Assembly: GCF_037975245.1 (NCBI RefSeq)
Contig: NC_092563.1
Location: 10,505,001 to 10,569,000, forward strand
Length of the DNA: 64,000 bases
Origin: Apostichopus japonicus
Taxonomy: Eukaryota; Echinodermata; Holothuroidea; Aspidochirotida; Stichopodidae
Direction: 5' to 3'
Below, piece after piece: positions 12,225 to 22,348 of this stretch. The position numbers and the translations under genes were made by a program. The first letter of the stretch is position 1. Every line of letters starts with the position of its first letter. The notes under the pieces are model-generated. The model had not been told where the DNA came from, made no database searches, and was given only the letters and a program-made list of their open reading frames with translations.

Positions 12225-15200
12225 CAGATGAAATCCTGGCTACACGCTGGGCTATTGGTAACCAACGACACGGACATCATTACTTTTGACAAGCGATTTT
12301 GTTTTGGTAACATCAGTCGCCAATAATATTGTTTAACGCTTTCGTTGTGGACAACATTGAACACGGACACAGATGTGAGCAGGTGACGTCAGATAAAGTG
12401 GGCATTGTGTCAAGTTTGAAGGTCTTATAGACACTTAACTTGTGAAATAATCATTTACACATATCAGAGTGCTTCGATATTGGCGATGTAACACGGAAAG
12501 TATCTAGCAATGACGCAAGAGTGTTGTTACAGCGAGTGTTTTGTGACCTTTCATTGACTGGTAACAGTATTCTTAGACAGTGGTCTGGGCGGATGACACC
12601 ACAAACTAACAGGTTGCGGGCTTCTAATGCGTCATTTAGCAGAGATCGAGTGAATCTAAGCCCAGAATATGTATGATCATCGTGGGACGGAAGAGCACGT
12701 CGCACTGCTTCCACTTTGCTTGATTTGCGATAACCGTGATATACTCAAACATGGAAGGGAACATACGGTGCGTACTGCCTGAAAATATAATATGTTACTC
12801 AGGGGGTGTATACACCATGGGGAGAGTTATACCCCCCCCCCACCACCACCCCAAACCATTTGCTAAGAAAATCAAGGTAGGAATGCGTTCCAAATTTTCA
12901 GAGTAATTCCACATTTGTCATGTAGTTTTGCGCACGACAATTAATCGTCATTACAGAACAAGAAATACCTTAAAATTCTGCAGTTCCGGTGGTTTTGCTC
13001 GATCTTCACGAGCCACCCCTTGCGACTCCAGCCAATAACAGGGAACCCTTACCTCCCTTAATCTGAAGTACCTTTCTATATATGCCTCTGTTACATACAC
13101 CAAAATCACACCACGGATGATAAAGTTTTGCACGAGCTTGCAAGAGTTGCGAATGTAAAAAGAAAAAAGCGTTTTAAAGCAAGCCCGTCCACTACCATTA
13201 TCATATGTGGTAGAGGTGTTTATGCATGATGATTACCTCAACAAAACACCTAGCAAAACATCTGTTTAGGATGTATATCATGGTTTTAATGTTCCTCATC
13301 TATACGTACACTGAAGACTTAATCAAGTCTGTAAGATTGACAACCCAAGAGTTGTCCTCATTCATCACTTTGTATTCGTTGATGGAGATGATATTTGGAT
13401 ATGCCTATACATTGATGAACTTTGTAGTATTACCCAATTAATATTGGGTAATACTAAATCGTCGTCACTTATGATTCTACCAACAGACTCTCACAAATCA
13501 AATATGAAAGAACAATCAGAAATTATATGTATCAACTCCAAGTTGCGCAAATTGACAAAATTCCATCTCATGATATCTCCCAATCAGCGGTGCGTTATAG
13601 TAAGTTTTGCGTATTGTTTAGGAAGCAGAATACATATATTTTGACCAAATGGGGAATCGGGGTTGGGGTATGCGGTGGCTTTCTCCATTTGGCCAAATGC
13701 TTCCATCTTTTGAAAGATTATATCACTGTTTTGTGCTACACTTAGTTCTAGTACCCTGTTAGTATAATAATAATAATAATAATAATATATTTCCTATTCC
13801 GAAGGAGCTGCCTTACGAACGGTAATACATGTACCCATGGAACGTTACTAGAGGGGGGTGTGGGGGTGTCTCCCCCCCCCCCCAATGTTGGTAAAACTGA
13901 CGATAGTTGGAAAATTTGTCTATATCGAATTTATATAAAGGCCTACGTGAGAACCTCAACCACTGAAAACTGTATGTTTTTACAGTATATTTTTATACTT
14001 ATTTCTAAGAACTTTATTGGTCCTTGACGAAGATGATAGGCAGATTGTTATTTTTTGGTAATTCACTATGTGTCGTCGAATATAATTTATTGAACAAAAG
14101 AAGATTTCCCCTTTGTTACACTAAAATAGCTTTTGTAGTCAGTATTCTATGTAGCCTTCAAGCAGATAACTTACACTCAGTTGCTTACTTGCTTAACCAG
14201 AGATTCATAAGTTTGTGAAGTGAGGGCCAGTGGATGCAAATGTATCGAGAAAAGTTCGGAACATAAGTGCAGTCGCGAAAGATGGGGTGTCTGACTGACC
14301 GTGTCGTTGACGAGTAACGCGGGGGGGGGGAGGGGTATACAAGGTAGCAGTCGGAATTTTCTGGCTTCAAAACCCATCCAGTTGGAATTTCAGCCACCAC
14401 ACCCCCCACCCCCTAATGATCAGGCCTTTAGCTACGTCCCTGCATGTACCTACCCAACTGGTGGGGAGGGGGCTTAGTCTCTAAACTCGAAAGCATTTAA
14501 AATATAACAGTCATGACTGAACGTAATGCAGAACCGCGATAACAGTTGGGGGAATACAGTTAGAACATCCTACTTCCAAAGCTATATGCAGTATACTAAC
14601 TACAGTATAGGAAACAAGAAATTTAACCTCAGCAAAGATGGATCTGTATTTTCAAAATGAATAACGACCGAACAGGCAAGTTTTTAATAAAAGATAGCTA
14701 ATCAGTAATACTTAATTTATAGGTGTTACTTTAGGAAGAATGTTGCGGGTACGTATGTTAAATATCATTACTATAGCCTCGCCTGCATGTAAGCTACTCT
14801 CCTCTTTATTTGCGCTTGTTTTACTACATCAATGAAGCAGAGTTCACCTTTTTGAATACAAATTCACCATTCATTGATGTGACCAGATAAATGTTTCCTG
14901 AAACAATGCATTCATGCTTGGACATTTGTTATTCTAAAGTAAGAAGTGTTTGGTGAAATATTGACGCACCCGTTATACATTTCCAATTTTTCTTTACCTG
15001 CTATAACAGTCGCTATTACCTGTCCCCACCCACATTCAGTTGGTTTAAATACTGTAGTTTCGGGATCATATTGGTATTATTGATATACGCACTTACTTGG
15101 AGAATCCCGACTGGCTCTAAAGTTTCTTGAGATGAGGTAGCCGACACGATAGAAACCGACCGTTAAAAGTATACTCCATGTGACGTAGATCAGTTGGCAT

Positions 15201-16891
15201 ACCAATAGAAGCGCCTTCAATTGGAGGTAAAACGATAAGATGATATCTGATCCCAAGACAACGATGAAATGGCAGACACTGAGCTTAATGACAACGTGAA
15301 ATTGTTGATACCTCGGTGGCCCGAGTGACACTTTGGTCGTATCAACTAGGACGAGGAGAAGTGTGGTCAGCATGGACGTCAAACAAGGGAACCCAACAGA
15401 CCACATCAGTCGGGATGCTAAAAGAGAAATTCGATCGAGGGAGCCATATGGGTTCAAAACCAGAGAGATACCTCGACTTGAGCCGAACAACAGTAGAAGA
15501 CCATTCAGAGATGTGCTCAGGCCTCGAGTGGTCACGGTTTTCGAGATAAATATCTCCACTAGAGTGGTGGTGGCCAAGGTCCCTATGAGGAACATGACGA
15601 AGGCAAATCCATAAATATGTATAAACCAAGCTACACCGAGGTACATATAAGCCGTAGTCCAGTCCGGTCCTGGCTCCGGCCAGGGTTCCGGTTCTGTTGG
15701 CACATCAATCTCTTCTTCGTTCTGCTGGTCCTCTCGATCTTCAAGTCCAAAATCTGATTTACAAAAGAGAGCAGTGAAACTTTACTTGTATTTGATTATA
15801 CTCAATGAGCATTAAAATATCCAGCTATAGGGTGAACATTTACTTATGCATGCGTGTCTACGTCGTCTATTCAATCTAGCATATATGCTAGATTGGAGCA
15901 AAAAACCGATTCATTGATCAAAGCTTGCTGGGAACAATACAAAGGACAGTTCTTTATACAATCCAAATATCAAATGAGGTTTTTAGAACTTACAGTACCA
16001 TTTGGATTTTGAACTTAAAGAAAACTGCATCATATAGAAGATACAGGGATAGGTTACTCGCCTGCATGCGACGAGTGTGGATAATCCTTACACATGTTTC
16101 CTCCTTCGTATTCTGTTCTCGTGTCGCACTGTTCGGTGGTGCCGACACCAGTAAATGGTATTGTCCTATACAGTACAAAAAAGTATCAATAAAGAAGTTA
16201 TAATTTGACACTTACTAAGTTTGGGATTCTTTTGTGTTTTAATCACGTCTTCTTCATCTGAAGTATCTGACGTCACAATAATTGGTTTCTCTGACGCGAA
16301 GAACACAGGTGCCAATCCGATGCCTGGGTTTGTGTCCGGTCTTAATGTTGTAGGAGGCAGCAAGGTCCATAGTCGTGGGGAACTACCGAAATCGGCCAGC
16401 GGCAGATCGGACTTGTCGCGTTTTGGCCTTTTTTGTACAATTTGAACTTTTTTATTTTCTAATGTAGTTCCTTTCTTTTCGTCGTAAGTCCTATTGTAGA
16501 ATTTTCTTACTATTTTGGGTATTCTAGTAAGATATAATTTTCTTTCTAGTGAAGATTTTCTTTCATCACTATTAACATTTCTAGAAATATTACGATGCAT
16601 CATATTGTTCGAGGTATCTACTGGCTTTATTTTACGCACAATAGTTTTAATACCGTATTTCGTTTTAAAATTGTCTAACTTTTTCGCCGGGACATTCCCA
16701 TATTTCTGGTCCCTTTCAGTAATAAGACTTTCTTTGTTGTCCATCGGTTGTCGATCTTTGCCATTTTTGGTAACGATATCACTTCTAGTTACCATGCCGT
16801 GTAATACGCCAACAGTGCCGCTATTAGTCCCAGTCGTCACTCGTTTGCAGGATAGGAGAATAGAGACAGTCAGTATGAATCTAAAATCCAT
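8631..16891 (-). CDS. PRRT3/PRRT4-like seven-helix membrane protein (three exons)
   Basis: Exons on the minus strand are 16891-16216, 15753-15097 and 9124-8631, all joined in phase 1 with GTAAGT donors, giving 608 residues. Residues 1-20 form a signal peptide (M-D-F-R-F-I-L-T-V...). A Lys/Ser/Thr-rich ectodomain with NRT and NIS sequons runs to about 225, then an acidic Pro/Glu/Trp segment (about 230-258). About seven hydrophobic helices follow between 267 and 512. NPYG (326-329), the NFR..RD stretch (435-442) and AWPWWVFQ (about 489-495) match the pattern I associate with the conserved C-terminal membrane domain of vertebrate PRRT3/PRRT4. After 515 the tail is Ser/Thr/Lys-rich and probably cytosolic. 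Molecular function is unknown in the family. The chosen start follows an acceptor at 16907 and is the first ATG in that exon. Family assignment is from remembered motif pattern, so moderate; exon structure is strong. Confidence 0.75.
9125..10150. other. Part of the 6-kb second intron of the PRRT-like gene
   Basis: AT-rich intron with short AAGGTTAAT-type repeats near 9372-9415 and a run of about 14 G at 9840-9853. No exon recognised. Confidence 0.4.
10159..10290 (-). mobile_element. tRNA-derived SINE
   Basis: On the minus strand GCAGGTTCGAGTCCTGGCC is a canonical pol III B box. It is preceded by a tRNA-like stretch and followed by TGCGTTGTGTCCTTGGGCAA, the tail shared with LINE-mobilised SINEs. 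It lies in an intron of the PRRT-like gene, in the sense direction of that gene. Confidence 0.7.
10660..10990. repeat. Dispersed GC-rich repeat, copy 1
   Basis: The segment 10847-10935 (CTGGGAAGAGCCATTTCCAG ... GGTGGCGCTACGCTTAGATA) recurs at 11487-11585 and inverted at 29752-29840. It is preceded by a GGGGGAC/GTCCCCC-rich stretch. Type unknown. Confidence 0.6.
11487..11590. repeat. Dispersed GC-rich repeat, copy 2
   Basis: Direct, diverged copy of 10847-10935: same order of 'GGGAAGTGCCATTTCCGGC', 'ATCTGGAAGG' and 'GGTGGCGCTCCGCG'. Confidence 0.6.
11591..15096. other. Intron of PRRT-like gene; microsatellites and poly-C tracts
   Basis: Holds runs of C (about 12079-12090, 12175-12186, 12832-12841, 13873-13883), trinucleotide runs (AAT)n at 12194-12223 and 13767-13786, and a run of G at 14321-14330. 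Also a perfect hairpin at 13425-13456. An unexplained open frame lies on the minus strand at 12451-12714. No exon with family similarity was seen, and phase continuity from 15097 to 9124 needs none. Confidence 0.45.
13425..13456. repeat. Perfect 14-bp hairpin
   Basis: TAGTATTACCCAAT (13425-13438), loop TAAT, then the exact inverse ATTGGGTAATACTA (13443-13456). Confidence 0.85.
15872..15895. repeat. Perfect 24-bp palindrome
   Basis: CAATCTAGCATA joined directly to its inverse TATGCTAGATTG, inside the first coding intron of the PRRT-like gene. Confidence 0.85.
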
Positions 16892-16906
16892 CCTTCCCTC
16901 GGAAAG
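16892..16906 (-). other. 5' UTR part of PRRT-like first coding exon
   Basis: A pyrimidine-rich run ending GGCAG on the minus strand is an acceptor whose exon begins at 16906, 15 bases before the ATG. A further upstream non-coding exon must exist but was not found. Confidence 0.5.
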
Positions 16907-16930
16907 CTGCCAAACAGAATGAAAAGACAA

Positions 16931-18560
16931 TTTATATTAAATGCACTGTGACATATCCATAGTCCATAATCTGAAACCTAACTACATCAACCCTGCAATA
17001 TATACAATAAGTCCCTTCCATTGAACAGTGATTACTGTTCCCGTAACCACATTTCTAGTTTTTAACTCAGGTCACGTGAGGTGATAAGCAAGTACTGCGT
17101 CGGTTGTTTAAGTAGGAATTACCTCAAACAGTAGATGGAAGACTTACGGAAAGAGAAATACCAAAACTGGGAACGAAACACAACAGGAACAGGAACGTAT
17201 AAATATAAAGAATATCCAAACTATGGTAGAAACAGTGCATGGAGGAAATAAGGATAAATAAATCCCTAAATTGGAAGAGAAACAGTAGATATTGTGGACA
17301 CATGGATAAGAAAGTACCTTATCTGGGAAAGAAGGAGTAGACGTATGACTTCAGTTAAATAAATACCTTAACTACGGAGGAAACAGGATAGATGGAGACG
17401 TATAAGAATAAACGTGGAATAGTCAATGAACATTTAGTCTGCGCAGTGTTTATTAAATGAACAATTTGAAGTAAGTAAAAAAATGTTTACGAAATGACAA
17501 GTGTATAACCTAACCTACCTTTTGATACTTAATATTCGAGATATAAACAATTGCTTTAACTCACTCACTCTAGTCGATGGCTCCGTAAACACAGTGTTTG
17601 TGTAGAACTGACTGAAAAGGTAGGAACCAATAAATATCCAGAATGTTTTGCAAACGTTTTTTAATTCCTGTGTCGTACTGCTTTATTGATTGTTTCTTGT
17701 AATCGATTTCAATAACAACTCCCTGATTTAAGCAATTGTGTATGGTGACGATTGCCACAAGTATCAACAAGGTCTTCTCAACATTGGTTTATCAAGGTTG
17801 ATCTTTATCACGGCTGAATTGATTTGATTGACGTAACCTAGAGTTCCGTAAGCGACGGTTGTCGTTTAAAAAAGATCGAACAGCCTTCAGAGAAAATTCA
17901 TGACGTCGACAAAAACAAACCGAAGTGAAAATTGACAAATGGTCACTGGCCGCATTTATGGACGAAAAGGGACTATAGACTAAATGTGATTTCCTAACTC
18001 TATAGTATGTGTAATTGCAAAGTTGCTTTTAATTATCCCTATAATCTCTTTTCTGTTTATATTATGCTTACACTTTCTTAACGTTTACCCTTAACATGTG
18101 TAATTTAATACGTATTTGTAAATTAATCGCTTACTTGAATACTACCAACTAACGTGGAGCCTTTTGCAAGGTTTCAACATGGTTTATCTGAGAGCTCATC
18201 AATTAGAATGCAAATTCCAGCTAATACCAATTGAAGATTGCTTCTGTGTATATAACTGAATAAACTAATTTGTGCATTAAGTGTCAATTGTCTAATTTCT
18301 AAAGTCGGGTTTGTACAGCAGTGAATGATTTTAGGCTGAAGTTGTGCGTCCTCTTTTTTTGCTCCCTTTTCTTAAACCATCTGGAAGTTGAAATTTACAA
18401 ACAAAGGAGGCATTTAATATTGAAGCTATTAGAAGGTGGTAAGATTTGTTATACTTTATACTTTCATGAAACTTAGTGGTTTTATAGTTATTTTCTTCAA
18501 ACTAAAGTGCTGTGAAATGAGATTTTTGTAATAACCATATCAAATGAATAACCATTAATA
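16931..18560. other. Spacer upstream of PRRT-like coding region
   Basis: AT-rich. Short GGAAANAG.../ATAAATAAATCC-type repetition at about 17140-17400 is irregular. The promoter of the PRRT-like gene probably lies here or beyond, but none was identified. Confidence 0.35.
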
Positions 18561-18569
18561 ATTGTCACA

Positions 18570-19960
18570 TTAAGCTAATTCAGTATGCAGATGACATTGC
18601 CTTCATTACAAATGGGAACGTCCTTCTATGGCCAATATTGTGAACTCCTTAAAACTATTCAAACTCTTGTAAGGACTTCAGATCAATTATGATAAGACAT
18701 CTGCCTTTTCTATTGGATCTAATCGTTCTGAGAAGGTAGTAAATGATGAATTTCAGATTCTCACCTGGGATCCCGGAGGAAAGTTCTCTTTCCTCAGTGT
18801 GATTTTTTTTTCACTTCACGTGAATGAAATGTTTGATTTAACTATTCTAGAGTGATTGATTCAATTGATGAGATTCTTGGCCATTGGTCTGAACAGAGAC
18901 TTACAGTCCTTGGAAAGATTTCTATTATTAAAACCCTTGCATTACCGAAGTTATATCATATTTTACTCACCATTCCCAATCCACCCTGTCATATATTAGA
19001 AAATATTCAAAAGCTTTTATATTCCTTTATATGGAATGGGTGTGACCGGATACAGCGTATAAGCAACATAGCTTACCCTATAAGTTTGGGGGTCTAAGAA
19101 TGATTGACTCACATAGCTTTATCCATTCACTAAACTAACTTGGTTAAAAAGATTTTTAAAAACGCCTTCTAGGTCTCTTATTTATGTATGTTTTGATTCT
19201 TTTTTAAAATAGCAAAGTAGCTTCTCTGTATGAAAATGGATCAATCTGCTTGAGTGAAGAGTTGGACTGTTTTTAAGAAGTTTTTCTACAAGGACCTTTT
19301 CGAAAGCTCTCTTCAGACTTAAAGATTCTCTAAAACCTGACCTTGTTGAATCTCCCAGTTCCCATCACTTTTTATGGATTAATGACAATAAACAAGTTGA
19401 TAGAAAACCGTTGTATTTAAGTATTTATGTGCAAAAAGGTATATACATAATTGATAATTTGTTAGATAATAATAATGCTCTACTCTCCTATCATAAATTT
19501 GTTTCACTATATAAGATTACGTCAAGCTTTTTGCAGTATGAAGGAGTTTTAAGGGCAGTTAAACTTAACTGCAATGGCCAGGGTTGTACTAAAACCGAAT
19601 ATAATCATTTATTCCTGAAATCTATGCTATCTTCTCAAAAAAGTGCTAAGGAGAGTGGGGGGGGGTCAATTTTCTCTTACAAAATGATTAAAAACACTGC
19701 GTTTACATCGAAGTTACAAGTTGAATGGGCAAACGAACTTTATTGGGAACGTATATACAATCTTCCCTTTTCATTCTCTTTGGAAATTAAGTATCTGGTT
19801 CTAGTACAGAATTAACAATAGAATCTTATCTACAAATAATTACCTGAAAAACATTAATGTATCAAACTGTGACGAATGTTCGTTTTGTTTGAAAGAGACG
19901 GACACATATTTGTCATTTACTTTGTCACTGTGAAAACTTTTTACCAATTAATGTGGAAAG
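18570..19960 (+). pseudogene. Decayed L1/Tx1-type LINE reverse transcriptase
   Basis: A retrotransposon polymerase remnant broken by stops and frameshifts. In order it shows an RT active-site box IQYADDIAFI (YADD at 18584-18595). Next comes a 'QLTVLGKISIIKTLALPKL'-like thumb segment (about 18895-18950, inside an open stretch 18852-19097), then FIWNG (about 19029) and GGLRMID (about 19087-19110, after a frame change). A downstream KGIYIIDNLLD...LSYHKFVSLY segment (19436-19520) and a late C..C.FC..E motif near 19870 complete the order. This order is typical of L1/Tx1-clade ORF2 C-terminal halves. No intact ORF, so inactive. The 5' part (endonuclease) was not seen. Confidence 0.75.
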
Positions 19961-21480
19961 AGCCCAAAGCACTTGTTTTTCGGACCACTGAGAATGTTCT
20001 ATACCTTTCAACATAATTAATGCTATTTGGTATTGTACGCAATGCTTTTGGTAATCAAGCAATAAAAAACATTAATTATTTGGTTCAAATTTGATATTTA
20101 TAAATGTAAAAATGCAGAACACTTCACTTTAATTTCAATCATTTTAAGAGTAATGACAGACACTTGCTTAAGGTTATGTATTATGATGCTTTTGTCCAAT
20201 CTCATACTGGAATATTCTTCAAGCACTGGAGTCATTGGCTGGCAAGTTTACAGATAGATTGTGCAAAACCCAGTTCCTTCCTCATCGTTGTTGTGCTGAT
20301 GCTTGTTACTTACCCTACATTTCCAAGTACAAGTTCCTCTGTTTATGTTAATATTATATTGTTGTCATATTACTCAATGTACAGCCTGGTGGTTGTATGG
20401 CTACCTTTAAGTTACTTTGTTAATTGAAGAAGGATTTCAAATAAAAAATAGTGGTGAAAGAATATGGTTATGATTTGTATTTACCTTTTCCCCTTTAATA
20501 TGTATGACAAATACACCCCCCCCCCTTTCCCCATGCTATGACAAAGGCTCGATCCTATATTTGTTTATTTCCTTTCAAAGGTAGATCTACGTGCAATAAT
20601 AATATTCAGATGTATTAAGCGGGCCATCTCTTGTTTTGAAAACAATGTCGTGATTTTAATGCATGTGAGAATGCATAACTAATGGAGCACTCAGAATGTC
20701 CAAGTTGCATACATCTCAAGGGAATACCCTCATTAAAGACAAGCGGGATCCGCCGTTGCGTAATTTTACATTACCGTCGTTAGTTATGGTCCTTTTGATG
20801 GTTTATAATATTCTGCTTGCTTGATTACATCATCTTCACTACTGGCTTTGAAACTTACTATTCTTGCACTTGGTTTGTTTGTGCTGACTAGTCCTCTGCA
20901 TATATTTAGATTTTGTGTCAACCTCTTAAATGACTAATCCGGATTAACTAATGCGCATCCATAAACCAACTAAAACTATAGATAAAACTGTTTCCCACTG
21001 GTTTATCGCACTGGCACTTAGCCTCATGCTACAACATGTTGACTGTATAGATCGAGGAACTACTATTACCCCTCTAATGATTTTCTACTGCAAATACAGG
21101 AATAAAGCAAACTCCTGGTTCGTGGGAACGCACTATATGTACTGCCATTCCTACCTTAATTAAGAACCACACACAAATAGTTGACCGGATCGGACATTAT
21201 CATAGAGCCAGCTGTGCTCAATTGCGTTCACAGGGTTGGGGGTGGGGAAACAAGGGATGTCCCTCTGTTTTGAGAATTCTGCGCTGAGATGCAAGGTTAG
21301 ATTTTGCCATTTTGAGGCAATTTTCAAGAAGTTAGGTTGTGAAGAAGTTAGGCCAGTAGAGGGGGTCTATGGTCATCCGGCATGCGCTCAAAGGCACATC
21401 TAATATACTGATCTGTATGCTAGTAAATACGTTTATGACAAGTCCTTCAAGGAAGCCTATGACCATATGTCATGATCATA
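19961..21480. other. Spacer after the LINE remnant
   Basis: AT-rich sequence with one C run near 20515-20525. No gene or repeat family recognised. Confidence 0.35.
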
Positions 21481-21525
21481 TATATAGCGACTTAGTATAC
21501 ATATCATCGCTTCAAATTGGAATAT

Positions 21526-21691
21526 GTCGATTTAAATCGATGATATATCAAATAGAACTTGTATAAGTCAATTTAAATCGACATCAACAAGTTTAAATCG
21601 ATGATATGTCAATTTAAAGGATACTATTCAATTTAAGGTGCTATAGAAACTGGTATAAGTTGGAGGAAATTGGTATATGTCGATTTAAATC
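21526..21691. repeat. Cluster of TCGATTTAAATCGA palindromes
   Basis: A perfect 14-bp palindrome TCGATTTAAATCGA (21527-21540) is followed by variants GTCAATTTAAATCGAC (21567-21582), GTTTAAATCGATGATATGTC (about 21591-21610) and GTCGATTTAAAT (21679-21690), each near GATATATC/GGTATAAG-type words. Confidence 0.7.
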
Positions 21692-22348
21692 TTATATATC
21701 GATTCCCTACGATTTGAGACTGATGGCCCGCCAGCGAATATTTTTTTCCCAAACTGAACTGACACTGAAATTATTTCCTCGATTCTGATTGGCTCTCAGC
21801 GAGCACGTGATATAATTTAGTATTCAACATGGATCCATCCATACTCTGTCGATATCAGTATGATCAACAAGAACATATTCAAGATATTCACATTAGCAAC
21901 TTTCCAAAACTTTTGGTAGGTATATATGAACGAAAGTGTTTAGTGTTTTTAACACAATGAAGCAACTATTCTCAACTACTGCGCCCATTATAGGCAGTCC
22001 TCGATCGTTTGTTTACTCGCTTGACTCCGCTCTACACAACACATGTAATGTAGCCTATGGTACTAGTATACAGCACAATAAAACACAGTGCATTTGTAAT
22101 TGTATACATGTAGCCGATGTACATATGTACGAGGTGTTTGTTTACATTCGGAGTTGCGATACTTTTAGTTTTATAATCATAAATTCAAATGTATTCAGTG
22201 AATGAATCATGGTAGTCGAATGTGCAGTGGCTATGAAGACGGCAAGCGAGTGTGTGCCAGCCAGTGAGTGTACACAAAAAAAAAGGCATTTGTCGATATG
22301 TCTGTGTCCTTTGACTTGTTAACAAGTTGTATATAGCCTTATAACCTA

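Noticed and set aside
12451-12714. Minus-strand open frame of 87 codons with protein-like composition, between PRRT-like exons 2 and 3.
   Set aside because: An in-frame stop lies just upstream and the nearby acceptor does not join it in phase. The phases of 15097 and 9124 already match without it.
16515-16922. Plus-strand 135-codon ORF.
   Set aside because: Antisense shadow of the first PRRT-like exon.
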